From Bacillota bacterium (GTDB taxonomy: Bacteria; Bacillota; Sulfobacillia; RBS10-35), in contig JASBVX010000104.1 of the NCBI GenBank assembly GCA_029960865.1, forward strand, positions 1-5,681: DNA of 5,681 nucleotides, given 5' to 3'. The notes below the pieces were generated by a model. It worked only from the letters and a program-made list of their open reading frames with translations, had not been told where the DNA came from and did no database searches. Below are positions 5,524-5,681 of this stretch, in pieces. The position numbers were made by a program, and so were the translations under genes. Position 1 is the stretch's first letter; each line of letters begins with the position of its first letter.

Positions 5524-5681
5524 AGCGCACGATCGGGCCCGACGACCTGGAGGATCTGGCGGTCGGGGCCACCATTTTGGGTACCGGGGGCGGCGGAGAT
5601 CCCTACCTGGGCAGGCTGATGGCCGAGGAGGCTCTCCGCCGCCACGGCCCCGTTTCCCTGATCGACGTGGAGGATCTTTCT
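5520..5681 (+). CDS. DUF917-family protein, N-terminal part (runs off the window)
   Basis: The ATG at 5520 shares an ATGA with the permease stop, so translation is probably coupled. A purine-rich GGGGGGAGCGAG stretch lies just upstream. The 54 visible residues begin MKRTIGPDDLEDLAVGATIL and carry GTGGGGDPYLGR (21-32), the glycine-rich signature near the N-terminus of DUF917 proteins (normally about 350-370 aa). That family includes an S-methyl-thiohydantoin desulfurase, and its members often lie beside hydantoinase/oxoprolinase subunits and NCS1 permeases. The protein is presumably cytoplasmic. Nothing in the visible part decides the actual reaction. No frameshift is seen before the window ends. 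Confidence 0.85.
   Translation, partial: MKRTIGPDDLEDLAVGATILGTGGGGDPYLGRLMAEEALRRHGPVSLIDVEDLS

Noticed and set aside
1..5681. CRISPR array, tRNA or rRNA genes
   Set aside because: No regularly spaced direct repeats and no cloverleaf or rRNA-like conserved stretches were seen on either strand.

Overview
The window looks like a chromosomal segment of a GC-rich bacterium. The IS200/IS605-type tnpA/tnpB remains, the PucR-type regulator, strong Shine-Dalgarno sites and a TTG start would suit a GC-rich, possibly thermophilic member of the Bacillota. That placement is an impression from protein style, not a database result.

The window has two very different halves. The left half (about 1-2490) is a gene graveyard. 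It opens with the last codons of a probable ABC transporter ATPase, overlapped by an SsuC/TauC-type permease gene that is sound to about 560 and then changes frame eight times in about 160 bases. A possible remnant of a second permease follows. It ends at an isolated IS200/IS605-type end hairpin with one bulged T. Next, on the minus strand and read right to left, come a tnpA that has lost its HUH catalytic segment, the first ~70 codons of a tnpB, and a HEPN-domain gene broken into at least four frame blocks and joined directly to the tnpB stub. The half closes with a frameshifted minus-strand gene of about 115 codons that I do not recognise. It has a good ribosome binding site and starts 31 bases from the divergent regulator gene.

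The right half (2459-5681) is intact. It holds a full-length PucR-family regulator (522 aa), a 112-base intergenic region rich in inverted repeats with a likely activator-dependent promoter, a full-length NCS1-family permease related to cytosine permease CodB (439 aa), and the start of a DUF917-family gene overlapping the permease stop by 4 bases (ATGA) and running off the window. The simplest reading is a nitrogen-heterocycle uptake and catabolism operon (pyrimidine, hydantoin or similar), with PucR as the local regulator, the NCS1 permease importing the substrate, and the DUF917 protein and probably further enzymes to the right processing it.

The most notable structural signal is how the left half is broken. 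Nearly every frame change can be undone by re-expanding a homopolymer or a very short tandem repeat, while the peptides between breaks stay well conserved. This could be slippage-driven decay or a local sequence-quality problem. I do not see convincing evidence of a wholly new system. The best leads are the unrecognised divergent small gene, the nested inverted repeats before the permease, and the substrate of the PucR/NCS1/DUF917 operon.
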